A program made the translations under genes and the position numbers. Under the pieces are notes generated by a model. The model had not been told where the DNA came from. It made no database searches and was given only the letters and a program-made list of their open reading frames with translations. A DNA stretch of 22,270 nucleotides, taken from the NCBI GenBank assembly GCA_944354085.1, contig CALVPW010000063.1:1-22270 (forward strand). The letters run 5' to 3'. The stretch comes from an uncultured Clostridia bacterium (GTDB taxonomy: Bacteria > Bacillota > Clostridia > Christensenellales > Borkfalkiaceae). Shown one piece after another: positions 4,761-12,899 of this stretch. Numbering within the stretch: position 1 is the stretch's first letter; the number at the start of each line of letters is the position of its first letter.

Positions 4761-6464
4761 TTATTGCCGATAGCAGTCGCACATCTTGCCGTCGGGCAAA
4801 AATCCCGTGTCCGAACACTTGGGGCAGGCGAATTTCGGCGTAAGATCTTCTTCGGAAATATGAAGGCGAAGGAGCGCTTCTTTGCGGCGGCGCTGCGCGT
4901 CGAGGATGCGCGCACGGATGGCGGGCAGCGTTTCGGGCGAAAAGACTTCGGCTTTTGCGAGGGCGATCTCGTCTGTTTTGATGTCGCGTTCCGCGCGGGA
5001 GAATGCTTCGTCCTTTTGTGCGGCGGCTTTGGTGCGCTCCGCTTGTTCCAAGGCGGCGCTCCGCCGTGCGGCGTACCAACGCTCGCGTTCGCTGCGCGCG
5101 TCGGCGCTGATCGCGGCTTCGCTCTTGTATTCGCGCGTTTGCTGCGCCGCGGGGGCGGGGATGGCGGCGGGATCGGCGATGCCTTCCTTTTTCCATGCCG
5201 CGAGCAGCTTGTTCATGTAAGGGAGCGGGGAGGATGCGCCCGCGCTGCGTTTCGCCGCCTCCATGATCATCGCGTCCGAAATGTTTTCGCCCTTCCACGC
5301 GGCGACCATATCGAGGGCGGCGACCGTCTTTTTGATGACGCCGCAAGCCGCCTGCAGGCGGTTCAGGAGCCTGAGCTGGCTCTCCCGCGCGGCGACGTAC
5401 GCCTCCACGCTGTCGGGATCGGTGATGCCTGCGCCGTACATCTGTTCGAGCAGCGCGTCCGTCTCCGAAAATCCAAAGGAGAGCTTCATGGCAAGAGAGG
5501 CGATCTTTACGATGCTCTCCTCCGAATAGCCGTGCGAAAGCCATTTTTTCACATATTCGTCGGCGTACGGGCGGGGATTTTGCACCTTGATGCCGAGTTT
5601 GCGCGCCACCTTAAAGACGAGGGAGGAGGTCTCCTCGCGCGCGGCGAGATATTTGCGCGCTTCGCGTTCTGTTTTGCAGCCCGCTTGGGCGAGCTCTTCC
5701 ACGAGGATGCCGAGCGTGGCGAGCGAACCTTTTTTGAGCGTCTCCGCGCAGGCGGTCACCGCGCCCGTCTGCATGCCGAGCGCAGACCACTTTTCGAGCA
5801 GGGCATAGTCGCTCTCCTGCGGCTTGCGGTAGATGCCGAGCAGGGTATGCAGCGTCAGGAGCTCGCGTTCGCGGGCGTGGAAGTCGGCAAGTTCCGCTTC
5901 CACCTGTTCGTATGTATACTTGTGCTCGCGGCACAGCTTTTGCGCTTTGTTGATGACGTGCGCCGCCGAGAGTTTTTCGCCGTCCTTTTTGACGCAGTAC
6001 TCCGCCACGAGCAGGAACGCCTGCTGTTCCATGGGTTCGTTTTCCAAAAATTCGAGGATGCGCTGCATCTCGTACGGCTTAAAATCCTTTTTGGCGCGCT
6101 GCAAGAGTTTGTACAGCTCGCGGTTGAAGGCGGCGTACTTTTCGGGGCGGATGGTTTTGGGTTTGCCGACCGCCGAACTCACGGGCAGATATTCGAGCAT
6201 GAGGGGGGAGCGGGAGAGGATGCGCACGAGGTCGCACTCCTCCCAAAAGTCAAAGATCTCCAAAAAACGCGGCAGCGGGATGCGGAGCAGCTTTGCGGCG
6301 GTCTCCGCGTCAAAATCCCCCGCGCATTGGCAAAGGTACAGCCCGTAAAGGTAGGCGCGCACGGCGTCGCCGTCCGCCTGCGGGAGATATTTCGTGATGA
6401 ATTGGTTCTCCACGCTCGTGAACATGTTCGCGGTGACTTCTTTGGAAAACGCGGCGAACGACAT
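4761..6464 (-). CDS. DnaD-family primosomal protein with C-terminal DnaI-like zinc motif
   Basis: A 567-residue protein. The N-terminal ~100 residues look like the winged-helix region of DnaD/DnaB-type initiation proteins (FITKYLPQADGDAVRAYLYGLYL, LLRIPLPRFLEIFDFWEE). DnaD-like helical repeats follow; segments such as YADEYVKKWLSHGYSEESI and YMNKLLAAWKKEGIADPAAI are typical of the DnaD domain. A charged coiled-coil-like stretch comes next. The last 21 residues contain CPKCSDTGF and CDCYRQ (Cys 547, 550, 562, 564), the zinc motif normally found in the N-terminal domain of DnaI/DnaC helicase loaders. No Walker A or AAA+ domain follows; the frame stops and a terminator comes next. It probably helps load the replicative helicase, which is encoded at 17869. 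The ATG at 6464 has AAGGAGG 9 bp upstream. Confidence 0.82.
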   Translation of the reverse strand: MSFAAFSKEVTANMFTSVENQFITKYLPQADGDAVRAYLYGLYLCQCAGDFDAETAAKLLRIPLPRFLEIFDFWEECDLVRILSRSPLMLEYLPVSSAVGKPKTIRPEKYAAFNRELYKLLQRAKKDFKPYEMQRILEFLENEPMEQQAFLLVAEYCVKKDGEKLSAAHVINKAQKLCREHKYTYEQVEAELADFHARERELLTLHTLLGIYRKPQESDYALLEKWSALGMQTGAVTACAETLKKGSLATLGILVEELAQAGCKTEREARKYLAAREETSSLVFKVARKLGIKVQNPRPYADEYVKKWLSHGYSEESIVKIASLAMKLSFGFSETDALLEQMYGAGITDPDSVEAYVAARESQLRLLNRLQAACGVIKKTVAALDMVAAWKGENISDAMIMEAAKRSAGASSPLPYMNKLLAAWKKEGIADPAAIPAPAAQQTREYKSEAAISADARSERERWYAARRSAALEQAERTKAAAQKDEAFSRAERDIKTDEIALAKAEVFSPETLPAIRARILDAQRRRKEALLRLHISEEDLTPKFACPKCSDTGFLPDGKMCDCYRQ

Positions 6465-6531
6465 CGTCCGTTGCCTCCTTAAAAATTCTCGTCTTTCTTC
6501 TTTGTATTTTGGCGGAAGGTAAATCCAACGC

Positions 6532-6560
6532 TTGCTTTTTTTTGCGTTCCGATATATAAT
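6532..6560 (+). promoter_or_regulatory. Sigma-A promoter of the sbcDC operon
   Basis: TTGCTT (6532-6537) and a perfect TATAAT (6555-6560) are 17 bp apart, about 115 bp before the sbcD ATG. The same -35 and spacing recur at 13771-13799. Confidence 0.7.
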
Positions 6561-6586
6561 AGTATATCATCGGGATATCGTTGGGC

Positions 6587-6606
6587 GGGATACGCCTCCG
6601 TATCCC
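6587..6606. repeat. Hairpin in the shared leader between divergent genes
   Basis: GGGATACG (6587-6594) pairs perfectly with CGTATCCC (6599-6606) around CCTC. It is flanked by direct repeats AGTATATCA at 6561-6569 and 6618-6626. It falls in the 5' leader of both divergent transcripts and could be an operator or an RNA stem. There is no T-run for termination. Confidence 0.6.
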
Positions 6607-6617
6607 CAATATTTCAC

Positions 6618-6646
6618 AGTATATCACAGGCGGCGTGAAAACGCAA
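6618..6646 (-). promoter_or_regulatory. Probable sigma-A promoter of the DnaD-family gene
   Basis: On the minus strand, TTGCGT (6641-6646) and TATACT (6618-6623) are 17 bp apart. Transcription would start near 6611 and run left towards the ATG at 6464. It faces and overlaps the transcript from the sbcD promoter at 6532-6560. Confidence 0.5.
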
Positions 6647-6674
6647 TTTCTTTTTGCCGCCGCGCGGTCATTTT

Positions 6675-7829
6675 ATGAATCTTCTGCACACTTCCGATTG
6701 GCACATCGGCAAACGGCTGATGGACCGCGAGCGCCTGCCCGAACAAAAGGCGGTGCTCGAAGAACTCGTCCGCATCGCGGAGGAAGAGGCGGTCGACGTC
6801 GTCCTCGTCGCGGGGGACGTGTTCGATACCTTTTTGCCCTCTGCCGAAGCGGAGGAAGTGTTTTTCCGCGCCGTAAAAGCGCTCGCGGGCACGCGGCGCG
6901 CCGTGGTGCTCGTGGCGGGCAATCACGACGACGGCGTCCGCCTTTCCGCGTCCGCGCCGCTCGCCGCGGAGGAGGGCATCTATCTTTTCGGCGGCGAAAA
7001 GCGTATCCCGCCCGTCGGGGGGAGCCGCGGCGTGCACGCCGTGGAAGCGGGCGAAAACTATCTGCTGCTCGAAAACGAAAAGGGCGAAAAGGTATACGTG
7101 AACGCGCTCCCGTATCCCAACGAGGCGCGCCTCAAAGAGGAAAAAACAGACGAAACGTACGCCCAAAAGGTCGCGCGGTGGATCCGCGGCGGCGAAGCGG
7201 GCTTAAAGGAAGGCACGCCGTACGTGCTCTTGGCGCACCTGTTCGCCGCGGGCGGCACCGCGGGGGAGAGCGAGCGCGATATCAGCCTCGGCGGGGCGCG
7301 CGTCGTCCCCGCAGACGTATTCCCGCGCACGGCGTTCACGGCGCTGGGACATCTGCATAAGCGGCAGAAAATGGGCGAAAACGTCTATTACAGCGGCGCG
7401 CCGCTGCAATACGCCTTCGACGAGGCAAATCTTCCCAAGAGCGCGGCGCTCCTCAAAGCGGAGGACGGGCGCGTCAGCCTTGTCAAAGAGATCGCGCTCA
7501 CCCAAGGCAGGCAGCTCGTCCGTCTGGAAGCGGCGGGCACCGAGCAGGCGCTTTCGCTGCTGCGCCGCTACGAGGGGTGCCTCATCGAACTCACGCTGCA
7601 CCTTTCGGCGCCGCTCACCGCGCGGGAGACGCTTTCGCTGCGGGATGCGAACGAGGGGCTGGTCTCGCTCGTCGTTAAGACGCGATCTTCCGTCGGCGCG
7701 CCCGAGATCGTGCGCAGCGCGCTCTCGCCCGAGGCGCTCTTTTGCGAATACTACAAGTCGCTGTACGGCGAAATGCCGCCCGCCGAACTCAAAGAGGCGT
7801 TTTTGTCGCTGTTGGAGGAGAATGCATGA
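6675..7829 (+). CDS. sbcD: SbcD, nuclease subunit of the SbcCD (Mre11-Rad50 type) complex
   Basis: A 384-residue calcineurin-like phosphoesterase. The metal-binding motifs are all present in order: HTSDWHIGK (D8, H10), VAGDVFD, VAGNHDD, LLAHLF and ALGHLHKRQ. With SbcC it forms an ATP-dependent nuclease that opens DNA hairpins and protein-blocked double-strand ends. The gene overlaps sbcC by ATGA, supporting co-translation. MNLLHTSDWHIG is the standard start, so I use the ATG at 6675; a TTG at 6654 is in frame. Neither has a clear ribosome-binding site, which is unusual for this window. Confidence 0.95.
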   Translation: MNLLHTSDWHIGKRLMDRERLPEQKAVLEELVRIAEEEAVDVVLVAGDVFDTFLPSAEAEEVFFRAVKALAGTRRAVVLVAGNHDDGVRLSASAPLAAEEGIYLFGGEKRIPPVGGSRGVHAVEAGENYLLLENEKGEKVYVNALPYPNEARLKEEKTDETYAQKVARWIRGGEAGLKEGTPYVLLAHLFAAGGTAGESERDISLGGARVVPADVFPRTAFTALGHLHKRQKMGENVYYSGAPLQYAFDEANLPKSAALLKAEDGRVSLVKEIALTQGRQLVRLEAAGTEQALSLLRRYEGCLIELTLHLSAPLTARETLSLRDANEGLVSLVVKTRSSVGAPEIVRSALSPEALFCEYYKSLYGEMPPAELKEAFLSLLEENA

Positions 7830-10396
7830 AACCGACGTTCCTCTCCTTTTGCGGCATCAATTCCTTTTCCGAGCGGGCGGAGATCGACTTCGAGGCGCTG
7901 CTCTCCTTCGGGATCTTCGGCATCTTCGGGGATACGGGCTCCGGGAAGAGCACCATCCTCGACTGCATCGGGTTCGCGCTCTACGGCAACGTGGGGCGGT
8001 CGCGTTCGGGCAGCATCGCCGATATCATCAATTATAACGCCGAGAAAGCCGACGTACAGTTTGAATTCGAGATCTTTTATGCGGGGGAACGCCGCAAATA
8101 CCGCGTCGAGCGCGAGCTCAAACGCAAGAACGCGGCGCAATCCGCCAAAGTGTTCGAGCGCGACGGGGAGAGCTGGCGCGCCGTTTCGGACGGCGTGCGC
8201 GAATCGAACGCGTTTTTGGAGCGCGTCATCGGGCTCGAACAAAAGGATTTTGAAAAGTGCATCGCTCTGCCGCAGGGGGGATTCGCGCAATTCGTGCGCG
8301 CCCCGCGGGGGGACAGGCTCAAACTCATCGCACGGCTGTTCGACCTCGAATCGTACGGGGACGGGCTCGTGCGCCGCGCGGGCGCAAAAGTGCAGGCGGC
8401 AAAGCAGGCGCTGGAAGTCACGGACGCCCGCCTCGAGCGGTACGCGGCGTTCACGCAGGCGTATCTGGATGAACTGAGCGGCGAAGTCAAAACGCTCACC
8501 GCGCAGGAAGCGGCGCAAAAAACGGCGCTTGCCGCCCTCCGTAAAGAGGGGGAGGCGCTCGCCGAACGGGTGCGCCGCCGCAAGGAACGCGACCGCGTCG
8601 CGGAGAGGATGCGTGCGCTCGAAGAGGCGTTCGAGGGGATGAAAGCGCTCAGCGGCGAACTCGACCGACTCGACAAAGCCGCCGCGGCGGTGCTTGCCGA
8701 GCGCGATCTCCAACGCTGCGCCCTGCGGGCGGCAGAACGCGCCCAAGCCGAACAGGCGGCGGCGCGCGCGCTGCAGCGCGCCGAACAGACGGCGGCGGAG
8801 GCCGCCGCATGGGACGCCGAACGGGCGGAGGAAGCCGAGCGCGCGCTTTCCGAACGCGTTGCGCGGGCAAAGGCGCAAGCGCTCGCGCTGGACGAGCTCG
8901 CGCGCGCGAACAGGCGGCTGCACGAGATCGAACGCAAGCTGGCGGCGGAGCGGGAAGCCTTCCGCGGTTTTTCGTACGACGAAGAGAAGGCGGCGCTCGA
9001 TCGGGAGGAAGCGGCGCTGGGGAAGGAAGACCTCGTCGGGTTTTTGGAGACGCACGCGCAGGCGCTTTTCCGCGGAGAATACGCCGCGTTCGTCAAAGAA
9101 CTGCAAGAACTTGCATCGGCGCATGCGTCCGCCGCGGCGGATATCGCGCCCCTCATCGAAAAATATTCCCGTCTGGCGGCGGGCGGACGGCTCGATCCTT
9201 CCGCCCTGCGCGCGGCGATCGAAGAACGCGAAACGCGGAGTGCCGCGCTCGCCGAAAAAAAGCTGGCGCTCGAACAGGCAAAGGGCAGGTTCGATCTGCA
9301 TTTGCAGATGCTGCGTGAGCTTGCCGCCTCGTATGAGGACGCCAAGGCGCGCATCGGACGGCTGAGCGGCGCGACGGAGACGGAGGAGAAGTGCGAGACG
9401 CTCGAAGGGCAGCTTTCCGCCCTGCGCGCGGAACGTGCCCGCAGGACGCGCCAAAAGGAAGAGGCGGCAAAGGCGCTCGCCGAGGCGCGCACGGCTGCGA
9501 CGAAGGCGGCGGCGGAGGCGAAAGCGGCGGCAGAAGCCAAAGCGGAGGCGGACGCGCGTCTTATGAACGCGCTGGCGGCGGGCGCGTTTTCCGATGCCAA
9601 AGAGGCGGAGGCGCTCGCGCAAAAATACGGCGATCCCGCGGCGGCAAAGCAGCGCGTGGAAAAATTCCGCGACGATTGGGCGGCGACGCGCCGCAGGCTG
9701 CGCGAGCTGGAAACGGAAGACCTGACCGCGGCGACGGACGAAGCATACGCGGCGCTGCGCGAAAAGCTCGGCGCGGCGGAAGAGGATTACAAGCGGTGTA
9801 CGGAGACGCTCGCCGTTTGCACGCAGCAGTATGCGAACGCGAAAAAGGGGCTCGAAGAACGGTCTCTGCTCGAAAAGGCGCGCGCCGCACAGGAAAAAGA
9901 AGCTGCGCTCGCAGAGCGGTTACGCAAACTGTTAGAGGGCAATAAATTTATGGAGTTCGCGGCGGAGGAGTATTTGCAGACGGTCGCCGCCAACGCGACG
10001 CAGCGGCTCTTATCGCTCACGGACGGGCGGTATTCGCTGCACTACGACAAGGGATTTTACGTGGGCGACAATTTCAACGGCGGGCTGCTGCGCGGCGTGT
10101 ATACGCTCTCTGGCGGGGAGACTTTCCTCGTTTCGCTTTCGCTGGCGCTCGCACTGAGCGCGGAGATCTGCCGCAAGTCGCTTCGGCCCATCGAATTTTT
10201 CTTTTTGGACGAGGGGTTCGGCACCCTCGACGAGCACCTCGTCGACGTGGTGATGGACAGCCTCGAAAAACTCAAAAGCGAGCATTTTTCCATCGGTATC
10301 ATCTCCCACGTGGAGGAACTCAAACATCGGATCGACCGCAAGCTATTGGTGAAAAAAGCCACCGAGCGGCGCGGTTCGCAAATTCTTGCGGAGTGA
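7826..10396 (+). CDS. sbcC: SbcC, SMC-like ATPase subunit of SbcCD, short and without zinc hook
   Basis: An 856-residue Rad50/SbcC-type ATPase. Walker A is GDTGSGKST (35-43); the SbcC landmark LPQGGFAQFVRAPRGDR follows. A long Ala/Glu/Arg-rich coiled coil fills the middle. Then come the ABC signature LSGGET (761-766), Walker B FFFLDEG (D795, E796) and ISHVEEL (H-loop). It works with SbcD from the adjacent gene. It is shorter than the ~1000-1130 residues usual for bacterial SbcC. I find no CxxC anywhere: the cysteines are isolated, one pair being CTETLAVC. The zinc hook that joins coiled-coil tips therefore appears absent. GGAGGAG precedes the ATG at 7826. Confidence 0.94.
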   Translation: MKPTFLSFCGINSFSERAEIDFEALLSFGIFGIFGDTGSGKSTILDCIGFALYGNVGRSRSGSIADIINYNAEKADVQFEFEIFYAGERRKYRVERELKRKNAAQSAKVFERDGESWRAVSDGVRESNAFLERVIGLEQKDFEKCIALPQGGFAQFVRAPRGDRLKLIARLFDLESYGDGLVRRAGAKVQAAKQALEVTDARLERYAAFTQAYLDELSGEVKTLTAQEAAQKTALAALRKEGEALAERVRRRKERDRVAERMRALEEAFEGMKALSGELDRLDKAAAAVLAERDLQRCALRAAERAQAEQAAARALQRAEQTAAEAAAWDAERAEEAERALSERVARAKAQALALDELARANRRLHEIERKLAAEREAFRGFSYDEEKAALDREEAALGKEDLVGFLETHAQALFRGEYAAFVKELQELASAHASAAADIAPLIEKYSRLAAGGRLDPSALRAAIEERETRSAALAEKKLALEQAKGRFDLHLQMLRELAASYEDAKARIGRLSGATETEEKCETLEGQLSALRAERARRTRQKEEAAKALAEARTAATKAAAEAKAAAEAKAEADARLMNALAAGAFSDAKEAEALAQKYGDPAAAKQRVEKFRDDWAATRRRLRELETEDLTAATDEAYAALREKLGAAEEDYKRCTETLAVCTQQYANAKKGLEERSLLEKARAAQEKEAALAERLRKLLEGNKFMEFAAEEYLQTVAANATQRLLSLTDGRYSLHYDKGFYVGDNFNGGLLRGVYTLSGGETFLVSLSLALALSAEICRKSLRPIEFFFLDEGFGTLDEHLVDVVMDSLEKLKSEHFSIGIISHVEELKHRIDRKLLVKKATERRGSQILAE

Positions 10397-10406
10397 GGTA
10401 AGGTTT

Positions 10407-12089
10407 TTGGTAAGTACGTTTTTGACGCCCGTGACGTTGTGGAAGGATTTTGACGATTCGCTCCCGCTCGAAGCGGAGGTGCTTTCCGAAGAGCGGAAGG
10501 ACGGCGCGGTCTTTCGCGAAGTGCGCTTTTTTGGGCGCGCCGTCGCAAAGTCGCGGGTCAGGATCTACGCGCAGTACGCGTTCCCCGACGGCGTAAAAAA
10601 TTTCCCCGCCGTGCTCGTGCTGTACGAGGCGGGGTATGCGTTCGACGCGGCGTTCGTCCGCCGTTTCGTTTCGCGCGGGTTCGGCGTTCTGAGCGTGGAT
10701 TATTGCGGCGACAACGGCACGGACCGCTGCACGCAGTACCCGCCCGAGATCGACTATGCCAATTACGTGCGGGCGGGGCGCCACCTCGATTACGCCGAGC
10801 CGACCGCACGCGAGACGTGCTGGTACGAATGGGCGGGCGTGGCGCGCTATGCGGCAAAATTTCTTGCCGCGCAGGAGGAAGTCGTCCGTTTCGGGGCGAT
10901 CGGGCTGCGTTCGGGGGGCGAAGTGCTCTTTAAGATCGCGCCGTACGCGCCGCTCTCGTGCATGATCAGCGTGTGCGCGGCAGGCTGGCGGGCGTACCGC
11001 GGGCTGGAAAAGTTTGCGGGCGAACAGCGCGTGTTCGACGAGGAGCGCCACCGCTTTATCGCGGGGCTGGATTCGCAGAGCTATGCGCCCTACATCAAAT
11101 GCCCCGTGCTCCTTCTTTCCGCCGTCAACGATACCAAACACGATTACGACCGCGTGTACGATACCTTCCGTCTCCTCGATCCCGCGCTCGAAAAAGCCTT
11201 TTTGTATTCCGCGCACGGGAACGGGCTCATCGGGACGCACTCGCTCGCGGATATCGATCTTTTCCTCGACAAATACCTCAAAAATCATTCGGTGTTCATC
11301 AGCGCGCCCGTCTCCGTCAGCGTGGAGGAGGATGCGGCGGGCGACCTCGTCGTCAAAGCCGCCTTCGACGTGCAGGGCGAGATCGTGAGCTGCGGCATCT
11401 TTTATACGGAAAAGATCACGGGCTCCCGCGCGCGCGACTGGACGCGCGTTCTGGGCTCGGCGGCAGATCTGAAAGACAACGTTGGCACCTTCCCGCTCGG
11501 CATCTACGAAGGATGCCGCCGCGCACTCGTGTACGCGTTCGCCAACTACTCCAACAATTTTTCCGTCACCTCCAAGATCTGCGAGGTGGTCATCGACAAG
11601 CCGTATAAAAACGCCTGCCTCAAAAGCCGCGTCCTGTACGCTTCGGGGCGGGACGGCACCAACGGCGTGGCGGGGTTCCGCCACCGTGCGCGTTCGATGG
11701 CGAACTGCTTCTCGGACAGCGCGGGGACGGACGTGAAACTCCTCCCCGGATACGGCGGGATCCTCGGCGCCACGGCGGAGGCGGGGCTCGTCTCCTACCG
11801 CGTGAGCGAACCGCGCTACGCCTCGCCCGAGGGGGCTGCGCTTCGTCTCGACGCATACGCCGCCGCGGACGCGCGCCTCAAAGTCACGTTCTATAAGGAC
11901 GCCAACGAGGAACACGGTTACAGCGCCGAAGCGTCGGTCGCGGGCGGCGGAAAGTGGAAATCTCTCCTCTTTGAGCCCGCCGACTTCAAATCTGAAACGG
12001 GGCAGCACCTCGAAGACTTTTCTGACGTCATCTCCGTCGTCTTTATCGGCAGCGGGGAAGTCATCATCAACAATATCGTATGGATCTGA
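10407..12089 (+). CDS. Two-domain alpha/beta hydrolase (esterase or peptidase-like)
   Basis: A protein of about 560 residues. The first ~290 residues look like an alpha/beta hydrolase: PAVLVLYEAGYAF, the strand VLSVDYCGDN, an elbow IGLRSGGE (probable nucleophile S169), CPVLLLSAVNDTKHDYD (probable acid D242) and YSAHGNGLIGTHS (H270 or H278). The overall style recalls acetyl xylan esterase/dienelactone hydrolase relatives. The elbow is L-x-S-x-G rather than G-x-S-x-G. The rest looks beta-rich (GTFPLGIYEGCRRALVYAFAN and later) and may be a carbohydrate- or protein-binding sandwich. No signal peptide is seen, so it is probably cytosolic. Substrate unknown. I chose the TTG at 10407 because GAGGTAAGG lies just before it; a TTG at 10386 inside the sbcC end is the alternative. 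The end overlaps DUF951 by 10 bp. Confidence 0.7.
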   Translation: MVSTFLTPVTLWKDFDDSLPLEAEVLSEERKDGAVFREVRFFGRAVAKSRVRIYAQYAFPDGVKNFPAVLVLYEAGYAFDAAFVRRFVSRGFGVLSVDYCGDNGTDRCTQYPPEIDYANYVRAGRHLDYAEPTARETCWYEWAGVARYAAKFLAAQEEVVRFGAIGLRSGGEVLFKIAPYAPLSCMISVCAAGWRAYRGLEKFAGEQRVFDEERHRFIAGLDSQSYAPYIKCPVLLLSAVNDTKHDYDRVYDTFRLLDPALEKAFLYSAHGNGLIGTHSLADIDLFLDKYLKNHSVFISAPVSVSVEEDAAGDLVVKAAFDVQGEIVSCGIFYTEKITGSRARDWTRVLGSAADLKDNVGTFPLGIYEGCRRALVYAFANYSNNFSVTSKICEVVIDKPYKNACLKSRVLYASGRDGTNGVAGFRHRARSMANCFSDSAGTDVKLLPGYGGILGATAEAGLVSYRVSEPRYASPEGAALRLDAYAAADARLKVTFYKDANEEHGYSAEASVAGGGKWKSLLFEPADFKSETGQHLEDFSDVISVVFIGSGEVIINNIVWI

Positions 12090-12274
12090 AGCAACTTGTG
12101 CTCGGCGCCGTCGTCGAGACAAAAAAACAACATCCCTGCGGCGGGAAGCTGTGGGAGATCGTCCGCACGGGCGCCGATTACAAGATCAAGTGCCTCACCT
12201 GCGGGAGGGTGGTCATGCTCACGCCCGACGAACTGCTGCACCGCGTCAGGCGGGTGACGGAGGGCGGAACGTGA
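12080..12274 (+). CDS. DUF951 family small protein
   Basis: A 64-residue protein with HPCGGKLWEIVRTGADYKIKCLTCGRVVML, the hallmark of the DUF951 family found across Bacillota. Three cysteines (C20, C38, C41) and H18 could bind a metal or form a small knuckle; function is unknown. The ATG overlaps the hydrolase end by 10 bp, and the stop overlaps the next gene's GTG (GTGA). No strong ribosome-binding site is seen, so translation is probably coupled to upstream genes. Confidence 0.9.
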   Translation: MDLKQLVLGAVVETKKQHPCGGKLWEIVRTGADYKIKCLTCGRVVMLTPDELLHRVRRVTEGGT

Positions 12275-12879
12275 ATCGGCCTCTTTTGGACGGACAGCCG
12301 CGCAGGCGGAGCGCGCTTACGATCGCGCTCGGTATTTTGCTGGCGCTCGCGTGCCTGTTTTTGCTTGCCAACGTGCTGCTCACCACGTTTACCTATGCGG
12401 TCGCCGTGGACGGCACGTCCATGGAAAATACCGTCCGCGACGGCGACGTCGTATATGCGCTGCGTTCGTTCACGGCGCGCCGCGGCGACGTCGTCATCAT
12501 CGACGTAAAGGACGATCCCGCCTTTCACGAGGGGGGCAGGAAGACGGATACCATCATCAAACGCCTGATCGCCGTCGAAGGGGACGGGGTAAAGTGCGAG
12601 GGCGGCGTCGTCTACCTCAAACGGGACGGCGGCGGATGGGAAGCGCTCAAAGAAGGATATACCAAAGGCAGAACGCCCGATTTCAAGGAAGTGACGGTGG
12701 GGGAAGGCGAGATCTTTTTCCTCGGCGATCACCGCAGCGTCAGCCTCGATTCGTCAGAAGTGGGGACGCGGGCGTATTCGGACATCATCGGGGTCGTGCC
12801 CGCGTGGGCGATCTCGGTCAAGGCGATCACGACGGGGTGGGAAAATTTCCGCGCCGCCGTTCGAGAGATATTTGAATAG
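12271..12879 (+). CDS. lepB: Signal peptidase I
   Basis: A 202-residue membrane serine protease that removes signal peptides from secreted proteins. A short basic N-terminus is followed by one transmembrane helix (about residues 15-40, ALTIALGILLALACLFLLAN). Then come the catalytic box VDGTSMENTVRDGD with Ser50, RRGDVVIIDV, the Lys box TIIKRLIAVEGD with Lys97, and the terminal box FFLGDHRSVSLDSSEVG. The usual N in GDNR is H here. The GTG at 12271 overlaps the DUF951 stop by 4 bp and has GGAGGGCGG upstream. The frame is open further up but runs through other genes. Confidence 0.93.
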   Translation: MNRPLLDGQPRRRSALTIALGILLALACLFLLANVLLTTFTYAVAVDGTSMENTVRDGDVVYALRSFTARRGDVVIIDVKDDPAFHEGGRKTDTIIKRLIAVEGDGVKCEGGVVYLKRDGGGWEALKEGYTKGRTPDFKEVTVGEGEIFFLGDHRSVSLDSSEVGTRAYSDIIGVVPAWAISVKAITTGWENFRAAVREIFE

Positions 12880-12899
12880 AAGGATACAGGAGGAAACTT

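Noticed and set aside
4746..6482. 578-residue plus-strand frame opposite the DnaD-family gene
   Set aside because: Antisense shadow of a GC-rich gene; Arg/Gly/Phe-rich with no family signature.
7751..9622. 623-residue minus-strand frame opposite sbcC
   Set aside because: Antisense shadow with extreme Arg content; sbcC on the plus strand has all expected motifs.
10320..12122. 600-residue minus-strand frame opposite the hydrolase gene
   Set aside because: Antisense shadow; the plus-strand protein has coherent fold motifs and good start context.
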